A stretch of 54,468 nt of DNA, taken from positions 1-54,468 of IMG/VR virus record IMGVR_UViG_3300021424_000043; one strand, 5' to 3'. The position numbers were made by a program, and so were the translations under genes. Every line of letters starts with the position of its first letter. Positions within the stretch are counted from its first letter, which is position 1. The notes below the pieces were generated by a model. The model did not search any database. It saw nothing but the letters and a program-made list of their open reading frames with translations, and was not told the DNA's origin. Shown here one piece after another: positions 1 through 10,087 of this stretch. Source of the stretch: a virus.

Positions 1-852
1 TGTGATATTTGGCTGTGCGGCTGTTGTTAGATTGCCAGCAATAGTTGTTGCTTCAAGATTACCTTTGAATGTCTGCGCACGAACATTACCTAATGTACTA
101 AATGTAACTATCTCGCCTGCTATACTTGTTTGACTACCAAATGCAAATTCTGCATTGCTAGTATCCCAACCCATAAATGCGATACGTGCTTGTGTATCAT
201 AATAGTTTAGTGCTGAACCAACATCTTTGCCACTATTACTTGAAGGGGCTGCACCGTTTGGCCCAGTGTTTAAATTAATTATTGGATCTTCAATTGATAA
301 TTCTTCAACATTTACATAGATAAGATTGCCATTTACAGTTAAGTTTCCACCAACTACTGCGTTCCCATTTACATTTAAGTCAGTTAATGTACCAACACTT
401 GTGATATTGGGTTGTGCTGCTGTTGTTAATGTACCACTTACAAAGTTTGCACTTACTAAGTTACCACCTGCAAGATTTGCTACTGTAGCATTACCTGAAC
501 TATTCAGAGTACCGGTAATATTTGCTCCAGTAGATGTGATTACTAATACGTTTGCTACACCACCTACACTTGTATTAACATTGCCATTGGCTGTTGGTAT
601 GTCAGTATTTGATGTACCATTACTGATACCTGATGTAAGTACAGTTGCCCAACTTAAGTTACCTGAGCCGTTAGTTTGTAGAAACTGTCCGCTTGAACCA
701 CCAGTAATAATTACATTGCTATTAGGGCCTAAGTTGCTTACGCCGTTGGCTGTAAAGTTGATAGTAGATACATCGCCATTAGCTTGTATTATTGTTACTG
801 CAAGATCGCCTGTAGAGAATCCTGCTATTGAATTAAGCGGTTTTAATGCCAT
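1..852 (-). CDS. Tail fibre-like structural protein (3' end beyond window)
   Basis: Only the first 284 codons are present; the gene continues past base 1. The ATG at 850-852 gives a start (ALKPLNS) nearly identical to that of the next gene upstream (start 5115), so the two fibres share an N-terminal module. The body is Asn/Gly/Thr/Val-rich beta-repeat sequence of the SVGTLT and GNxNVG type. A segment with GPNGAAPSSNSG and [17 protein letters not shown] recurs in the giant fibre at 28573-34167. The gap to the upstream gene is 30 nt with no promoter core, so it is probably co-transcribed with 883-5115. Fibre identity is inferred from composition and context; the receptor-binding tip is not in view. 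Confidence 0.75.
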   Translation of the reverse strand, partial: MALKPLNSIAGFSTGDLAVTIIQANGDVSTINFTANGVSNLGPNSNVIITGGSSGQFLQTNGSGNLSWATVLTSGISNGTSNTDIPTANGNVNTSVGGVANVLVITSTGANITGTLNSSGNATVANLAGGNLVSANFVSGTLTTAAQPNITSVGTLTDLNVNGNAVVGGNLTVNGNLIYVNVEELSIEDPIINLNTGPNGAAPSSNSGKDVGSALNYYDTQARIAFMGWDTSNAEFAFGSQTSIAGEIVTFSTLGNVRAQTFKGNLEATTIAGNLTTAAQPNIT

Positions 853-882
853 TGTATGTAACTACCTGTAAAGGATATATCA

Positions 883-3800
883 TTATATAGTTCTATATTG
901 AGTCACCCAAACAGTTGAGTTAGAACTTGAAGGGGTAACTTGCAACGCTATATTACTACCTACTACATTAACTGCTATTGTACCAGTACCGCTGCCTAAA
1001 TTTACACCTCCAAACGTTGAGTAATCTACATTAGTACCATTAGTAACAGCAGTGACTAGTGCCATACTATATTTTGAACCTGTGTTATCAGTTGCCTTAA
1101 CTATCCATTCAATACCAGTTACTCCACTTACAGGAATAGTTGATATTGTTTGGTTAGCAGATGTAGTAGTTGTAGTAACTGTGCCCCAATAAATCGCAGT
1201 ATTACCTATTTGAGTTCCAACACTAGCACTTATGTTTCCACTAGTAATTAAATTACCACCAGTTATATTGCCAGTAGCACTTACTACGCCGGTTAAACTT
1301 ACGTTACCTGCGCTTACGTTAGCAGTAAAGACACCTGCTGCTGCACCGATGTTGCCAACATTAGCATTGCCAGTTACACTTAATGCTCCAGCAGTAGTTA
1401 AATTACCGCCAGTGACGTTGCCTGTAGCAACAATCAATCCTGCAGTGCCTAAATTACCTACGTTAGCATTACCTGTAACAGCAAGTGTTGTTAGCGAACC
1501 AACGCTTGTAACGTTAGGCTGAGCAGCTGTTGTTAATGTACCAGTTAATAAACTTGCGCCTATAGTACCACTATTAGCATATACATTACCTGCTATAGCA
1601 TTGCCTGTGACTGCTAATGAACCAAGTGTACCAACACTTGTCAAACTTGAATTTATAATACTTGCGTTTAGTGTTGTGCCAGTTAAGTTAGCAGCGTTTG
1701 CTGTAATAGATGTATTTGCAGCATTAGTCAACTGACCTTGTGCATTAACAGTAAACGTTGCTACCGCATCGCCATTACCATATGTACCTGCTGTTACAGT
1801 GGTATTAGTTATACTGAAAACTGTACCGGTTAATGTTAGACCTGTACCTGCTGTAAATGTACCAGCACCACTAAATTGAACCCATTCAATTGGACTTGTG
1901 CCTACTGTCGGAACTGCATCAATCTGCACCCAACCAGTTGAGTCGTATTCATTGCCGCCTGTGACAAATGTAAAGTCACCACCTTGTATCTCACTAGAAG
2001 TGTTATAGTCAGTTGCTCTTGTTAATACTGTGCTGCTTGTAAAGACATAGATACCATTTTGTGCAGCAGCCGTCTGATTTTTAACAAGTATGCGAGTACC
2101 AACTGTTGCGATATTTACACCGTCAATAGTTGTATATGATCCTGTGGTTGTGAGTGTTGCACCTACACCTGCAGTGCCGTTATTATATGTAACAGTACCG
2201 CCTGATATTACAGCAAGTGTATTTGGTGTTGCCGCTGCACAACTTGCGTGTATGTGCAAACCTTCTGCCACTTCATCAACATATTGTTTGGTAGCTGCGT
2301 CTGTACTTGCTACAGGTGTAGCAAGATTTGAAATTTTCTTAGTTGATACATCGACAGCACCTGTGCCAGTTGGTGCTAGTGTAATATTTTGATTAGTACC
2401 AGCTGCTGTAATACTAATACCTGATGTTTTACCAACAATTAAATCCGTAACAATATTTGCACTTGTTGTGACGTTGCCAGTAACACCTAATGAAGTTAAT
2501 GTACCAACACTTGTGATATTTGGTTGTGCTGCTGTAGTCAGCGTGCCTGTTAGTAAACTTGCACCTATAGTACCACTATTAGCATAAACATTTCCTGCTA
2601 TAACATTTCCAGTTACATCTAATGAAGTTAATGTTCCAACACTTGTGATATTTGGTTGTGCTGCTGTTGTTACAGTACCTGCAGTGCCTGCAGTTGCTAC
2701 GTTTAAGTTAGCAACTTGAGTTGTGCTTGTAACTACGAGTGGGGCAGTTCCGGTCGCTACATTACTTTCTAGCGTACTTGCAACAACTTTGCCGGCAGTA
2801 TTTATATTACCACCTGATACATTACCTGTGGCTGCTACCACACCAGCAGTAGTTAGATTACCACCTGAAACATTACCTGTTGCTGCCACTACACCTGCTG
2901 TAGTAAGATTACCGCCGCTAACATTTCCTGTAGCCGCAACGACTCCTGCAGTAGTAATATTACCGCCAGTAACATTGCCTGTCGCTAAAACCAGTCCTGC
3001 TGTAGTTAAATTGCCGCCAGTTATATTGCCTGTTGCGTCTACTACACCGGCTGTAGTTAAATTACCACCAGTGACGTTACTTGTAGCATTTAATGTACCA
3101 GTAATATTGGCACCAGTTGCAGTAACTACTAATACATTAGCAGTGCCATTCACACTTGTGTTTACATTGCCATTTGCTACTGGAATATTAACATTTGATG
3201 TGCCGTTACTAATTTGTGACTGCTCAATAGTAGTCCAACTTACATTACCTGATCCATTAGTTGATAGGAATTGTCCGTCAGTGCCGCCAGTGATTATTAC
3301 GTTACTGTTAGGGCCTAAATTACTTACGCCATTAACTGTTAATCCAGTTAGTGTCCCAACACTTGTTATATTTGGTTGCGCTGCGTCATTTACCGTATTT
3401 GACAATGCCGCCGTCGCTGCCCTTAGATTTGCTACTAATGTAGTAGATACCACTACAAGTGGGGCAGTGCCAATTGCTACATTACTTTCTAATGTGCTTG
3501 CTACAACCTTGCCTGCTGTATTGATATTGCCACCTGTAATATTACCGGTAGCAACAATTACTCCACCTGTAGTTAAATTACCACCTGATACGTTACCTGT
3601 TGCTGTAATTAATCCAGCAGTACCTAGATTACCTACGTTAGCATTACCTGTAGCATTTATTGTGCCTGCAATATTAGCACCAGTTGCAGTAACTACTAAT
3701 ACATTAGCAGTGCCATTCACACTTGTGTTTATATTGCCGCTTGCTACTGGTATATTGATATTACTAGTACCGTTCGCTACTTGCCCTTGTAAGTTACCTA

Positions 3801-5115
3801 TAAAAGTGTTTGCTACAATATTACCATTAGCGCCAATATTGATACTAGCCGGGGTAACTAAATCGCCATTTGTTTTAAATTGCCAAGTTTTTACATTACC
3901 TGCATTACCCAGGTTTGTTGCAATATATGCACCGTCTGGCGAATCTTCTACCCAAACTGCTGTGTTTGCATCTCCACTAAGTATTTCTACAAATTTTGAT
4001 GTTGTGCCTGCTTTGATTGATACGTTTCCATCGGTAGTATTAATTCTAGCATTACCTGGTAATGTAATATTACCAGTAGATTGAAATTCTAGTGCTTTCG
4101 AAGTGCCTGATGTATTAGCAGTCAATGTAATAGAATTTGCTGATTGTATGTTTGACGTAATTACACGTTCTGTGCCTAAGTTACCAACATTAGCATTACC
4201 TGTAGCATTTAATGTACCTGCAACATTGGCTCCTGAACTAGTTACTACTAATACATTAGGTACACCGCCAACACTAGTGTTAATATTGCCATTTGTTGCC
4301 GGAATACTAACATTTGATGTGCCGTTGGCTAACGGCCCTATGAGGTTAGCGCCACTTATATTACCAGTTGCAATTAATATTTCTGTACCAATATTTCCAA
4401 TGTTAGCATTGCCAACAATATTAGCAAGACCAGCAACATTTACGCCTGTCGCTGTTACTATAAATTGAGCCGAGGCATTACCTGCAACAAATGTTGCAAC
4501 GTTTCCACCTTGGGTTAATGTTATATTAGTAGTACCATTTTTTAGTAATCCACTATTAATAGTAGTAATATTACCAGTGGTAATGATTGCTGTATCAGTA
4601 CCTAAATTACCAACATTAGCGTTACCTGTAGCATTTAATGTACCTGCAACATTTGAACCTGTAGTTGTTACTGTAAATACGTTTGCTACACCGCCGACAC
4701 TTATATTAACATTGCCGTTTGCTGTAGGAATAGCAACATTACTTGTACCATGTAGAATTTCGTCTGTTTCTAAAGACCCAGCAGTTAATACGCCAGTTAC
4801 GTTTGCATTACCTGTTACTTTAAATAATTGTGTAGTATTATTAAATGTTAAATTTGCGCTTGCTGCAAAGTTATCATTCATGTTAAATTGCAATTCAGTA
4901 TCACTTCCTGCTGCTTCTTGGAAGTCCCAGGGCACACCATTGCTATAATATAAATTATCTGTTAAAATTCCAAATGCTGCATTTGTATTGCTTATCGCAA
5001 CATTGCCTACAAAAGTACCTTTATTTGCTGTAATATCTGCGTTTGGTAAAATTACATTGGCAGGAACTTCCCCTACCGAGAAGCCACCTACTGAATTTAG
5101 TGGTTTAAGTGCCAT
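883..5115 (-). CDS. Large repetitive tail fibre / virion structural protein (1410 aa)
   Basis: Long low-complexity protein of Asn/Gly/Thr/Ala repeats (ATGNVSGGNLTTAG type), typical of T4-like marine phage fibres that fold as trimeric beta-helices. Mid-protein it has the common fibre signature ATKQYVDE. Around residues 530-830 there are tandem 17-residue units encoded by 51-bp DNA repeats. The C-terminal ~110 residues, beginning near QTISTIPVSGVTG, resemble the C-terminus of the neighbouring fibre (5152-6993), which suggests a shared tip domain. The start is ATG at 5115 with a CGGAG Shine-Dalgarno and a GATAAATA late core 22 nt upstream. The exact fibre role (long, short or accessory) cannot be told. 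Confidence 0.8.
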   Translation of the reverse strand: MALKPLNSVGGFSVGEVPANVILPNADITANKGTFVGNVAISNTNAAFGILTDNLYYSNGVPWDFQEAAGSDTELQFNMNDNFAASANLTFNNTTQLFKVTGNANVTGVLTAGSLETDEILHGTSNVAIPTANGNVNISVGGVANVFTVTTTGSNVAGTLNATGNANVGNLGTDTAIITTGNITTINSGLLKNGTTNITLTQGGNVATFVAGNASAQFIVTATGVNVAGLANIVGNANIGNIGTEILIATGNISGANLIGPLANGTSNVSIPATNGNINTSVGGVPNVLVVTSSGANVAGTLNATGNANVGNLGTERVITSNIQSANSITLTANTSGTSKALEFQSTGNITLPGNARINTTDGNVSIKAGTTSKFVEILSGDANTAVWVEDSPDGAYIATNLGNAGNVKTWQFKTNGDLVTPASINIGANGNIVANTFIGNLQGQVANGTSNINIPVASGNINTSVNGTANVLVVTATGANIAGTINATGNANVGNLGTAGLITATGNVSGGNLTTGGVIVATGNITGGNINTAGKVVASTLESNVAIGTAPLVVVSTTLVANLRAATAALSNTVNDAAQPNITSVGTLTGLTVNGVSNLGPNSNVIITGGTDGQFLSTNGSGNVSWTTIEQSQISNGTSNVNIPVANGNVNTSVNGTANVLVVTATGANITGTLNATSNVTGGNLTTAGVVDATGNITGGNLTTAGLVLATGNVTGGNITTAGVVAATGNVSGGNLTTAGVVAATGNVSGGNLTTAGVVAATGNVSGGNINTAGKVVASTLESNVATGTAPLVVTSTTQVANLNVATAGTAGTVTTAAQPNITSVGTLTSLDVTGNVIAGNVYANSGTIGASLLTGTLTTAAQPNITSVGTLTSLGVTGNVTTSANIVTDLIVGKTSGISITAAGTNQNITLAPTGTGAVDVSTKKISNLATPVASTDAATKQYVDEVAEGLHIHASCAAATPNTLAVISGGTVTYNNGTAGVGATLTTTGSYTTIDGVNIATVGTRILVKNQTAAAQNGIYVFTSSTVLTRATDYNTSSEIQGGDFTFVTGGNEYDSTGWVQIDAVPTVGTSPIEWVQFSGAGTFTAGTGLTLTGTVFSITNTTVTAGTYGNGDAVATFTVNAQGQLTNAANTSITANAANLTGTTLNASIINSSLTSVGTLGSLAVTGNAIAGNVYANSGTIGASLLTGTLTTAAQPNVTSVGSLTTLAVTGNANVGNLGTAGLIVATGNVTGGNLTTAGALSVTGNANVGNIGAAAGVFTANVSAGNVSLTGVVSATGNITGGNLITSGNISASVGTQIGNTAIYWGTVTTTTTSANQTISTIPVSGVTGIEWIVKATDNTGSKYSMALVTAVTNGTNVDYSTFGGVNLGSGTGTIAVNVVGSNIALQVTPSSSNSTVWVTQYRTI
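2805..3075 (-). repeat. 51-bp coding tandem repeats
   Basis: About five units of 51 bp encode a 17-residue motif (VVAATGNVSGGNLTTAG and variants). The protein sequence is nearly constant, but third codon positions differ from unit to unit. Confidence 0.75.
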
Positions 5116-5137
5116 GTCTGCTAATCTCCGTTATCAT

Positions 5138-5145
5138 TATTTATC
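5138..5145 (-). promoter_or_regulatory. T4-type late promoter core for 883-5115
   Basis: GATAAATA on the minus strand, 22 nt before the ATG, followed by the Shine-Dalgarno CGGAG. This is the leadered form of the late promoter seen across the window. Confidence 0.7.
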
Positions 5146-5151
5146 GTTTTC

Positions 5152-6993
5152 TCATGTTTGATATGATGTGATCTGCATTTTATGCGATTGTAAATCTGCT
5201 GATTGTGGACTTAATTGTAAAACTAATGCCGGATCTGCTATAGTATTTCCAGCGAAATAATTTACGCTAAAGTCCCCTATATAACCGTTCACAGGTAATG
5301 TACTAAATTCTACATAGTTTACAGTAGTACCATATATTACTGCTGATATCTTTGTAATATTTCTAATATTTGCTGATGACTGAGTAGATATAATAGTAAA
5401 ATCGACTCCGGCTAAGTTGGCAACTGGTAAGCTTATAATGGTTTGGTCAGAAGCTGCACTATTAGTTGTAGCGAAATAAACATTACTGTAACTAAACTTA
5501 TATATACCTGCACCTATTACCATTGAGTTGGCTATTAAGTTACCTGCTAATTGCAAGTTACCTGTAACAGAATTATAAACTAAGTTTGGACTACCAGCAA
5601 ACGCACCGTTGTTGTTAAATTGTATTTGTGTATTACTACCACCAGGCGTGCCGTTGCCCCCACCACCTCCTTCTATCCAACTTAGATTGCCAAAGCCGTC
5701 AGTAGACAATACATAACCATCAATACCGCCGGTAATATGAACATTACTATTACTGCCTAAATTTACATTAGCAGAGTTAGCAAAGTTGGCCTTACCTAAT
5801 ACTATCAAATTTGCATTTGCATTTATATTAGCATTACCTGAGGTTACAGTTAATCTAGCTGTTTGCGTTAACCCACTGGTTGTAAAATTACCAGAATTAG
5901 TTGTGCCATTAACAGTTAATGAAGTTAATGTACCAACGCTAGTAATATTTGATTGTGTACCTTCACTAACTGTATTTGCAATATCTGCACTATCAACGTT
6001 TAAGTTGGCAACGCGAGTTGTTGATATTACTTGTAATGGAGCAGTACCGTCAGCTACATTTGATATTAATACGTTTGATGCTGTTATATTACCTATAACT
6101 TTTAATGATGATAATACATTACCGACAACTGTGATGTTACCAGTTTGTGTATTTCCATTAACAACAAAAAGATTATTACTTGTAGCAAAAGTAAGATTTG
6201 CTGAAGCAGCAAATACATTATTATTATTAAATTGAATTTGTGTATTACTACCTGCTGGGTTAGCACTACCAGCAGGTCCGGTAGCTCCTTCTGGTCCAGT
6301 AGAGCCAGTCGATCCTGTTAGCCCAGTAACACCTGTACTACCTGTAGCACCTCTAGAGCCTGCTGGACCTGTGGCTCCGCTTGGTCCTGTTGGACCCAAA
6401 TTACCTGTAGCACCTTCTGCGCCTGCTGGCCCAGTAGCACCAATTGGACCTGTAATGCCAGTAGCGCCTCTTGGTCCAGTTGCGCCTGTTGGGCCAAAGC
6501 CCGCATCACTCCAATATAATACACCGTTACCATATGTTGTTAAAACTTGATCTAAATTGCCGCCCGGTATATTAATATTACCAACATTAGAAAAGTTTAC
6601 TTTATTACCTACAGTAAGATTTGAGGTAGTAGTTTGATTTACAACAGTTAAACTATTACCAATAGTAGTATCATCGCGTAAATCAATAGTTAAAGTTTGT
6701 GCTGAATTACTGTAGACAGCATAATTTGCTGTGCTGTTTCCAGCACCTATACCTATACCTAGACTACTTGTTTGTACTTGTACGCAAGCAATTTTTGCAC
6801 TAATAATAACATTACCAGTGGGTTGATTGACACTTATTCCTGCCCCAGACTTTACGCTTAGTACAGAGCCTGATTCTTGTGAATCAAATAATTGATCAAA
6901 ATTAAATTGTACTTTTTCAAACGCAACACGGATCGCATCTGCATTTGGATCATCGGGAAAACTACCGAAATCAATATTTTGTTGTGTGGCCAT
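5152..6993 (-). CDS. Collagen-like tail fibre protein (613 aa)
   Basis: Three regions are visible. The N-terminus ([20 protein letters not shown]) resembles the head of T4-like cyanophage fibre proteins. The middle (coding bases about 6250-6500) is a Gly-X-Y collagen-like run rich in GATGP triplets. Beta-repeat sequence with QIQFNNN modules follows, ending in a C-terminal domain similar to that of the 1410-aa fibre. Such fibres form trimeric rods for host attachment. The ATG at 6993 lies 23 nt from an AATAAATA late core. The next gene follows after about 36 nt. Confidence 0.8.
   Translation of the reverse strand: MATQQNIDFGSFPDDPNADAIRVAFEKVQFNFDQLFDSQESGSVLSVKSGAGISVNQPTGNVIISAKIACVQVQTSSLGIGIGAGNSTANYAVYSNSAQTLTIDLRDDTTIGNSLTVVNQTTTSNLTVGNKVNFSNVGNINIPGGNLDQVLTTYGNGVLYWSDAGFGPTGATGPRGATGITGPIGATGPAGAEGATGNLGPTGPSGATGPAGSRGATGSTGVTGLTGSTGSTGPEGATGPAGSANPAGSNTQIQFNNNNVFAASANLTFATSNNLFVVNGNTQTGNITVVGNVLSSLKVIGNITASNVLISNVADGTAPLQVISTTRVANLNVDSADIANTVSEGTQSNITSVGTLTSLTVNGTTNSGNFTTSGLTQTARLTVTSGNANINANANLIVLGKANFANSANVNLGSNSNVHITGGIDGYVLSTDGFGNLSWIEGGGGGNGTPGGSNTQIQFNNNGAFAGSPNLVYNSVTGNLQLAGNLIANSMVIGAGIYKFSYSNVYFATTNSAASDQTIISLPVANLAGVDFTIISTQSSANIRNITKISAVIYGTTVNYVEFSTLPVNGYIGDFSVNYFAGNTIADPALVLQLSPQSADLQSHKMQITSYQT
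6255..6500 (-). repeat. Collagen-like Gly-X-Y coding repeat
   Basis: 9-bp-based imperfect repeats encode G-P/A/S-T triplets in the 613-aa fibre. Confidence 0.8.
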
Positions 6994-7016
6994 TGATAAT
7001 AATACCGTTAATATAG

Positions 7017-7024
7017 TATTTATT
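7017..7024 (-). promoter_or_regulatory. T4-type late promoter core for 5152-6993
   Basis: AATAAATA on the minus strand, 23 nt before the ATG at 6993. It lies directly downstream of the terminator of the preceding gene, so the fibre has its own late transcript. Confidence 0.65.
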
Positions 7025-7025
7025 C

Positions 7026-7056
7026 TTAAAAAAGAAATGCCCGGCTAAGCCGGGCA
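7026..7056 (-). terminator. Rho-independent terminator after the 777-aa gene
   Basis: On the minus strand the perfect 7-bp stem GCCCGGC/GCCGGGC with loop TTA (7039-7055) is followed by ATTTCTTTTTT. It ends transcription from 7085-10063. Confidence 0.85.
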
Positions 7057-7084
7057 CTCTAGTTAAGTAATATACTAAAATAAC

Positions 7085-9418
7085 TTACTTTTTAACAGCA
7101 GGCTTTATACCCGCCAACTTAATCCATGAATTTAAATCTTCTTTTTCGCCGGTTCTAGCATCTTGTCCTGTAATGACAGGAATAGTTGTTTGACCAGTTA
7201 CCTTAGGCTTGTTTAAACCACCTGCTATAGTTTTAGTCATAAACTCAATATCTTGTTCAAATGCTGTGTCTGTGCCTTTGCCCCCGGCATTGTTTGCCCA
7301 CTCATCAACTTTCTTTTTCTTATCTTTCTTATCATCGTATTCAATGTCTTTAGTTACTTTCTTACCAGCCTTTTCTGCTTTATCATCATCTTTACCCTTA
7401 TGACCTTCATCATATTCTATATCTTTAGTAACTTTCTTACCAGCTTTTTCTGCCTTTTTATCTTTTTTCTGAGTTGATTCCTCTGCTATCCATGCTAGTT
7501 TCTTGTATAATGATAAAAAGCTTGATTCGCTCATTGTGTCATTCTTTTCTTCTCTGTCTTTCTTGTCGTCATATTCAATATCTTTAGTTACTTTCTTTCC
7601 TGCCTTTTCTGCTTTATTGTCATCTTTACCTTTATGACCTTCATCATATTCTATGTCTTTAGCAACTTTCTTTCCTGCCTTTTCAGCATGTTGATCCATT
7701 TTATCAGTTGATTCTTCGTTTACATCTTCTGCTTCTTCTTGTTCTGCCTGACCTACTGAATTTGAACCCGGGGCTTCTGCGCCATCTTCGTTGGTAGCAC
7801 CACCGCTTGCTGGTTTCCCAACATTATCTAACTCAGTGTTTCTTGCACTAGCATCGAAACCATCATCTTCAGAACCATCACTTTCTGATGTTGTAGCATA
7901 TAATGTTTGATCTTTTGTTAGAACTTCATCTACTGCCTCTTTGTTACATACGTGATTTTCTTCCATTGTGCCGCCACATTCATCACAAGGCTCTTTCTTC
8001 ATATCCTCATTTCCATGCAAATCTTCATCTTTATAATCATCATCGTCTGAGCCTATTTTTTGTAATAGCCCTTTCATATCTGAATGATGCATTTTTGGAG
8101 CACCATAGTCACTTACTGTAGTAACTACTGCTGCTGGTTCTTCAGCATCGCCCATACCACCTAGGCCAACTTGCTTAATGAATGCTAATAATTTACCTGC
8201 TTCATCTTCTGTGCCAGTTACGCTTACGCTATCTGGTGCCCCTTGATTACCAGTTGACATAGAAACACTTAGACCTTCATTTACAGTTTCTTCTACATCT
8301 TCTTTTAATAATTCATTTAGTTGTTTGTCTAATGATTCAAATGCTAATGACTCTGTTTCTAATACGTCTGAGTCTTTAAATTCTTGACCAAATGCCTTGA
8401 AAGTATTGCCAGGAGTAGTTTTGGCTTTGTGCTGCATGTATGCAGTCTTGTCCATCTCGTCTAGTCCTGCTTCCATTGTTGCTACTGCTTCTTCCATACC
8501 AGTAATTGGTTCGTTCTTAACGCCCATACCATAGCATTCATCTAGGCCAGTCTTGTAGCCTTCATAATAATGTTTTGCTTCTTCCATATCTTCATAATGT
8601 TTGACACGGCATGCGCGTTCTCTTAAACCATCTGCCTGACCTTCTTGATAGGCTGCTCTGTGTTTCTTGTTCATAGATTCTTTTACCTGTGTAATTTCTA
8701 GTATGTTGTCATTACGACCGGCGCCTAGACCTGCACCGTAGTCAGGACCTGACTTAGGAATTTCTGCCTCTTCAGTTTTTTTCTTGATGTTCTTAGCAAT
8801 ATCATGTGCCTTTACAATTGTTGACTTTTTCAATGGTGGCGTATCGCCAGTTCTTTTCATTGCTGCCGCCATACCAATTGCATATGGATTCTTTGCTTTT
8901 TCGTCAAGTGATTCTTCTTTCATAGCAGCGCCTTCGCCACTCTTCCAACCACCTTTTGCACGTAATGCGAAATTGATTTGACGCATCTTCTTTGCTGCTG
9001 GACTATCTTTGTCATGTGGGCCACTCTTGTGTAGTTTTGCCAACATTGACTTCAATTCTTCTTTGGTCTTATCTTTATACTGACCAGTTGGTTTTACTTT
9101 AGCATCGCCTGCCCACTTTTCATCAAGTTCTTCTTCTTTCATTGGTTGGTCATTCATAGTGATTTGACCGTCTTTAATTGCTTGAGCCATGGTTTTTGCT
9201 AACATGGGATCTGTAACTTTGCCTACTACCTCGCCGTCTTTTTTAAGTACTGAAGTTTCTTGCTTTTCCGGTTCAATTTTAAGGTTTGATGAAAGTTGTT
9301 CAAAAATCTTTTTCAAGGAAGGAAGATTTGATGCCTTTACTTCAACAGTTGCTTCTTCCGTTGTTTCAACAGATTGTTTTTCATCGTATAATTTTACAAT
9401 CAAATCTCTAAATTCCAT
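7085..9418 (-). CDS. Large acidic, repeat-containing protein of unknown function (777 aa)
   Basis: No family is recognised with certainty. The N-terminus (MEFRDLIVKLYDEK) leads into a highly charged Glu/Lys/Asp-rich protein. A segment near residues 115-160 (KTKEELKSMLAKLHKSGPH) looks like a small folded domain found in phage proteins. Mid-protein there is a CDECGG...HVCNK stretch that could bind zinc. The C-terminal third contains a duplicated block (EKAGKKVTKDIEYDEGHKGK and variants). Position among head and tail genes, and downstream of a late promoter, suggests a virion or assembly (scaffold-like) protein; this is inference. It starts 16 nt after the 209-aa gene ends and is followed by a strong terminator. 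Confidence 0.6.
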   Translation of the reverse strand: MEFRDLIVKLYDEKQSVETTEEATVEVKASNLPSLKKIFEQLSSNLKIEPEKQETSVLKKDGEVVGKVTDPMLAKTMAQAIKDGQITMNDQPMKEEELDEKWAGDAKVKPTGQYKDKTKEELKSMLAKLHKSGPHDKDSPAAKKMRQINFALRAKGGWKSGEGAAMKEESLDEKAKNPYAIGMAAAMKRTGDTPPLKKSTIVKAHDIAKNIKKKTEEAEIPKSGPDYGAGLGAGRNDNILEITQVKESMNKKHRAAYQEGQADGLRERACRVKHYEDMEEAKHYYEGYKTGLDECYGMGVKNEPITGMEEAVATMEAGLDEMDKTAYMQHKAKTTPGNTFKAFGQEFKDSDVLETESLAFESLDKQLNELLKEDVEETVNEGLSVSMSTGNQGAPDSVSVTGTEDEAGKLLAFIKQVGLGGMGDAEEPAAVVTTVSDYGAPKMHHSDMKGLLQKIGSDDDDYKDEDLHGNEDMKKEPCDECGGTMEENHVCNKEAVDEVLTKDQTLYATTSESDGSEDDGFDASARNTELDNVGKPASGGATNEDGAEAPGSNSVGQAEQEEAEDVNEESTDKMDQHAEKAGKKVAKDIEYDEGHKGKDDNKAEKAGKKVTKDIEYDDKKDREEKNDTMSESSFLSLYKKLAWIAEESTQKKDKKAEKAGKKVTKDIEYDEGHKGKDDDKAEKAGKKVTKDIEYDDKKDKKKKVDEWANNAGGKGTDTAFEQDIEFMTKTIAGGLNKPKVTGQTTIPVITGQDARTGEKEDLNSWIKLAGIKPAVKK
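7325..7690 (-). repeat. Duplicated ~130-bp coding block
   Basis: Bases about 7325-7455 and 7563-7690 encode two copies of an AEKAGKKVTKDIEYD/GHKGKDD block. The copies are similar in DNA but not identical. Confidence 0.7.
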
Positions 9419-9433
9419 TTTAATTACCCTGTA

Positions 9434-10063
9434 TTAGCGTGCGCCAGTCTTTGGTTTATCTGGTACTTTAATTTTAGAAAATGGACTCTTATCACCCATC
9501 TTTTTATCATCTTGATATGGCTTGAATGGATCAAAACTATCTGGAGTTTTCTTTGCTGCGAAAGGAATATCTTTGATGCCAAATTGATCCTTGCTTTGAT
9601 CTTTAATGCTATTTAAATATGAGTTAGCATAATCAGCACTTGCTTTTTTACTTGCATCACCACCATCTTCCATTTGTTCATGTGTTAGAACTGGACTGTG
9701 TGACATTTGATTTTCATATTGTTCGCTTTCAGTGTCAATGCTTTCATCATACTTTGTATTCACTGCACGTACCATATTAATATTATAACCTAGTAATTGT
9801 GCCATTTGTTGTATCATTGGTTCTGTTGCTGGATAACGAAACTTACACTTAATAATTGTAACAGGTTGATTTGATAAGTTAGGAAAACCATATGGCGACT
9901 TCATTACTGGGGTAGTTTTTGGTGGTCCCATTTCTACTGGCTCAAACTTCTTTAGATTATACATAAACATGTCTAAAAAGTTTTTATCCACTTCGCCCGC
10001 AACTTTTACTGTAATATCATATGTATGTAGGCTTTCTACAATGTATTGTTTCAAACTTTTCAT
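9434..10063 (-). CDS. Unknown phage protein (209 aa)
   Basis: It starts MKSLKQYIVESLHTYDI, an opening seen in many T4-like marine phage virion proteins. An alpha/beta-looking N-terminal half (to about residue 100) precedes a hydrophilic tail with DPFKPYQDD. No catalytic motif is seen. The start is ATG at 10063 with AGGGAA and a GATAAATA core 16 nt upstream that overlaps the stop codon of the preceding gene. It is co-transcribed with the 777-aa gene. A structural role is inferred from context only. Confidence 0.55.
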   Translation of the reverse strand: MKSLKQYIVESLHTYDITVKVAGEVDKNFLDMFMYNLKKFEPVEMGPPKTTPVMKSPYGFPNLSNQPVTIIKCKFRYPATEPMIQQMAQLLGYNINMVRAVNTKYDESIDTESEQYENQMSHSPVLTHEQMEDGGDASKKASADYANSYLNSIKDQSKDQFGIKDIPFAAKKTPDSFDPFKPYQDDKKMGDKSPFSKIKVPDKPKTGAR

Positions 10064-10079
10064 ATTTGTTCCCTAATAA

Positions 10080-10087
10080 TATTTATC
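10080..10087 (-). promoter_or_regulatory. T4-type late promoter core for 9434-10063
   Basis: GATAAATA on the minus strand, 16 nt before the ATG. The TGA stop of the upstream gene (10086-10088) is embedded in it (TGATAAATA). Confidence 0.65.

Noticed and set aside
2723-4084. 453-aa plus-strand reading frame (and similar ones inside the fibre and sheath genes)
   Set aside because: It is the mirror of the low-complexity Asn/Gly/Thr fibre coding repeats, giving Val/Pro/Leu/Thr-rich nonsense without a ribosome site.
5116-5137. Inverted repeat around the late promoter of the 1410-aa fibre
   Set aside because: Only 4-5 bp imperfect symmetry; not comparable with the three reported cases.
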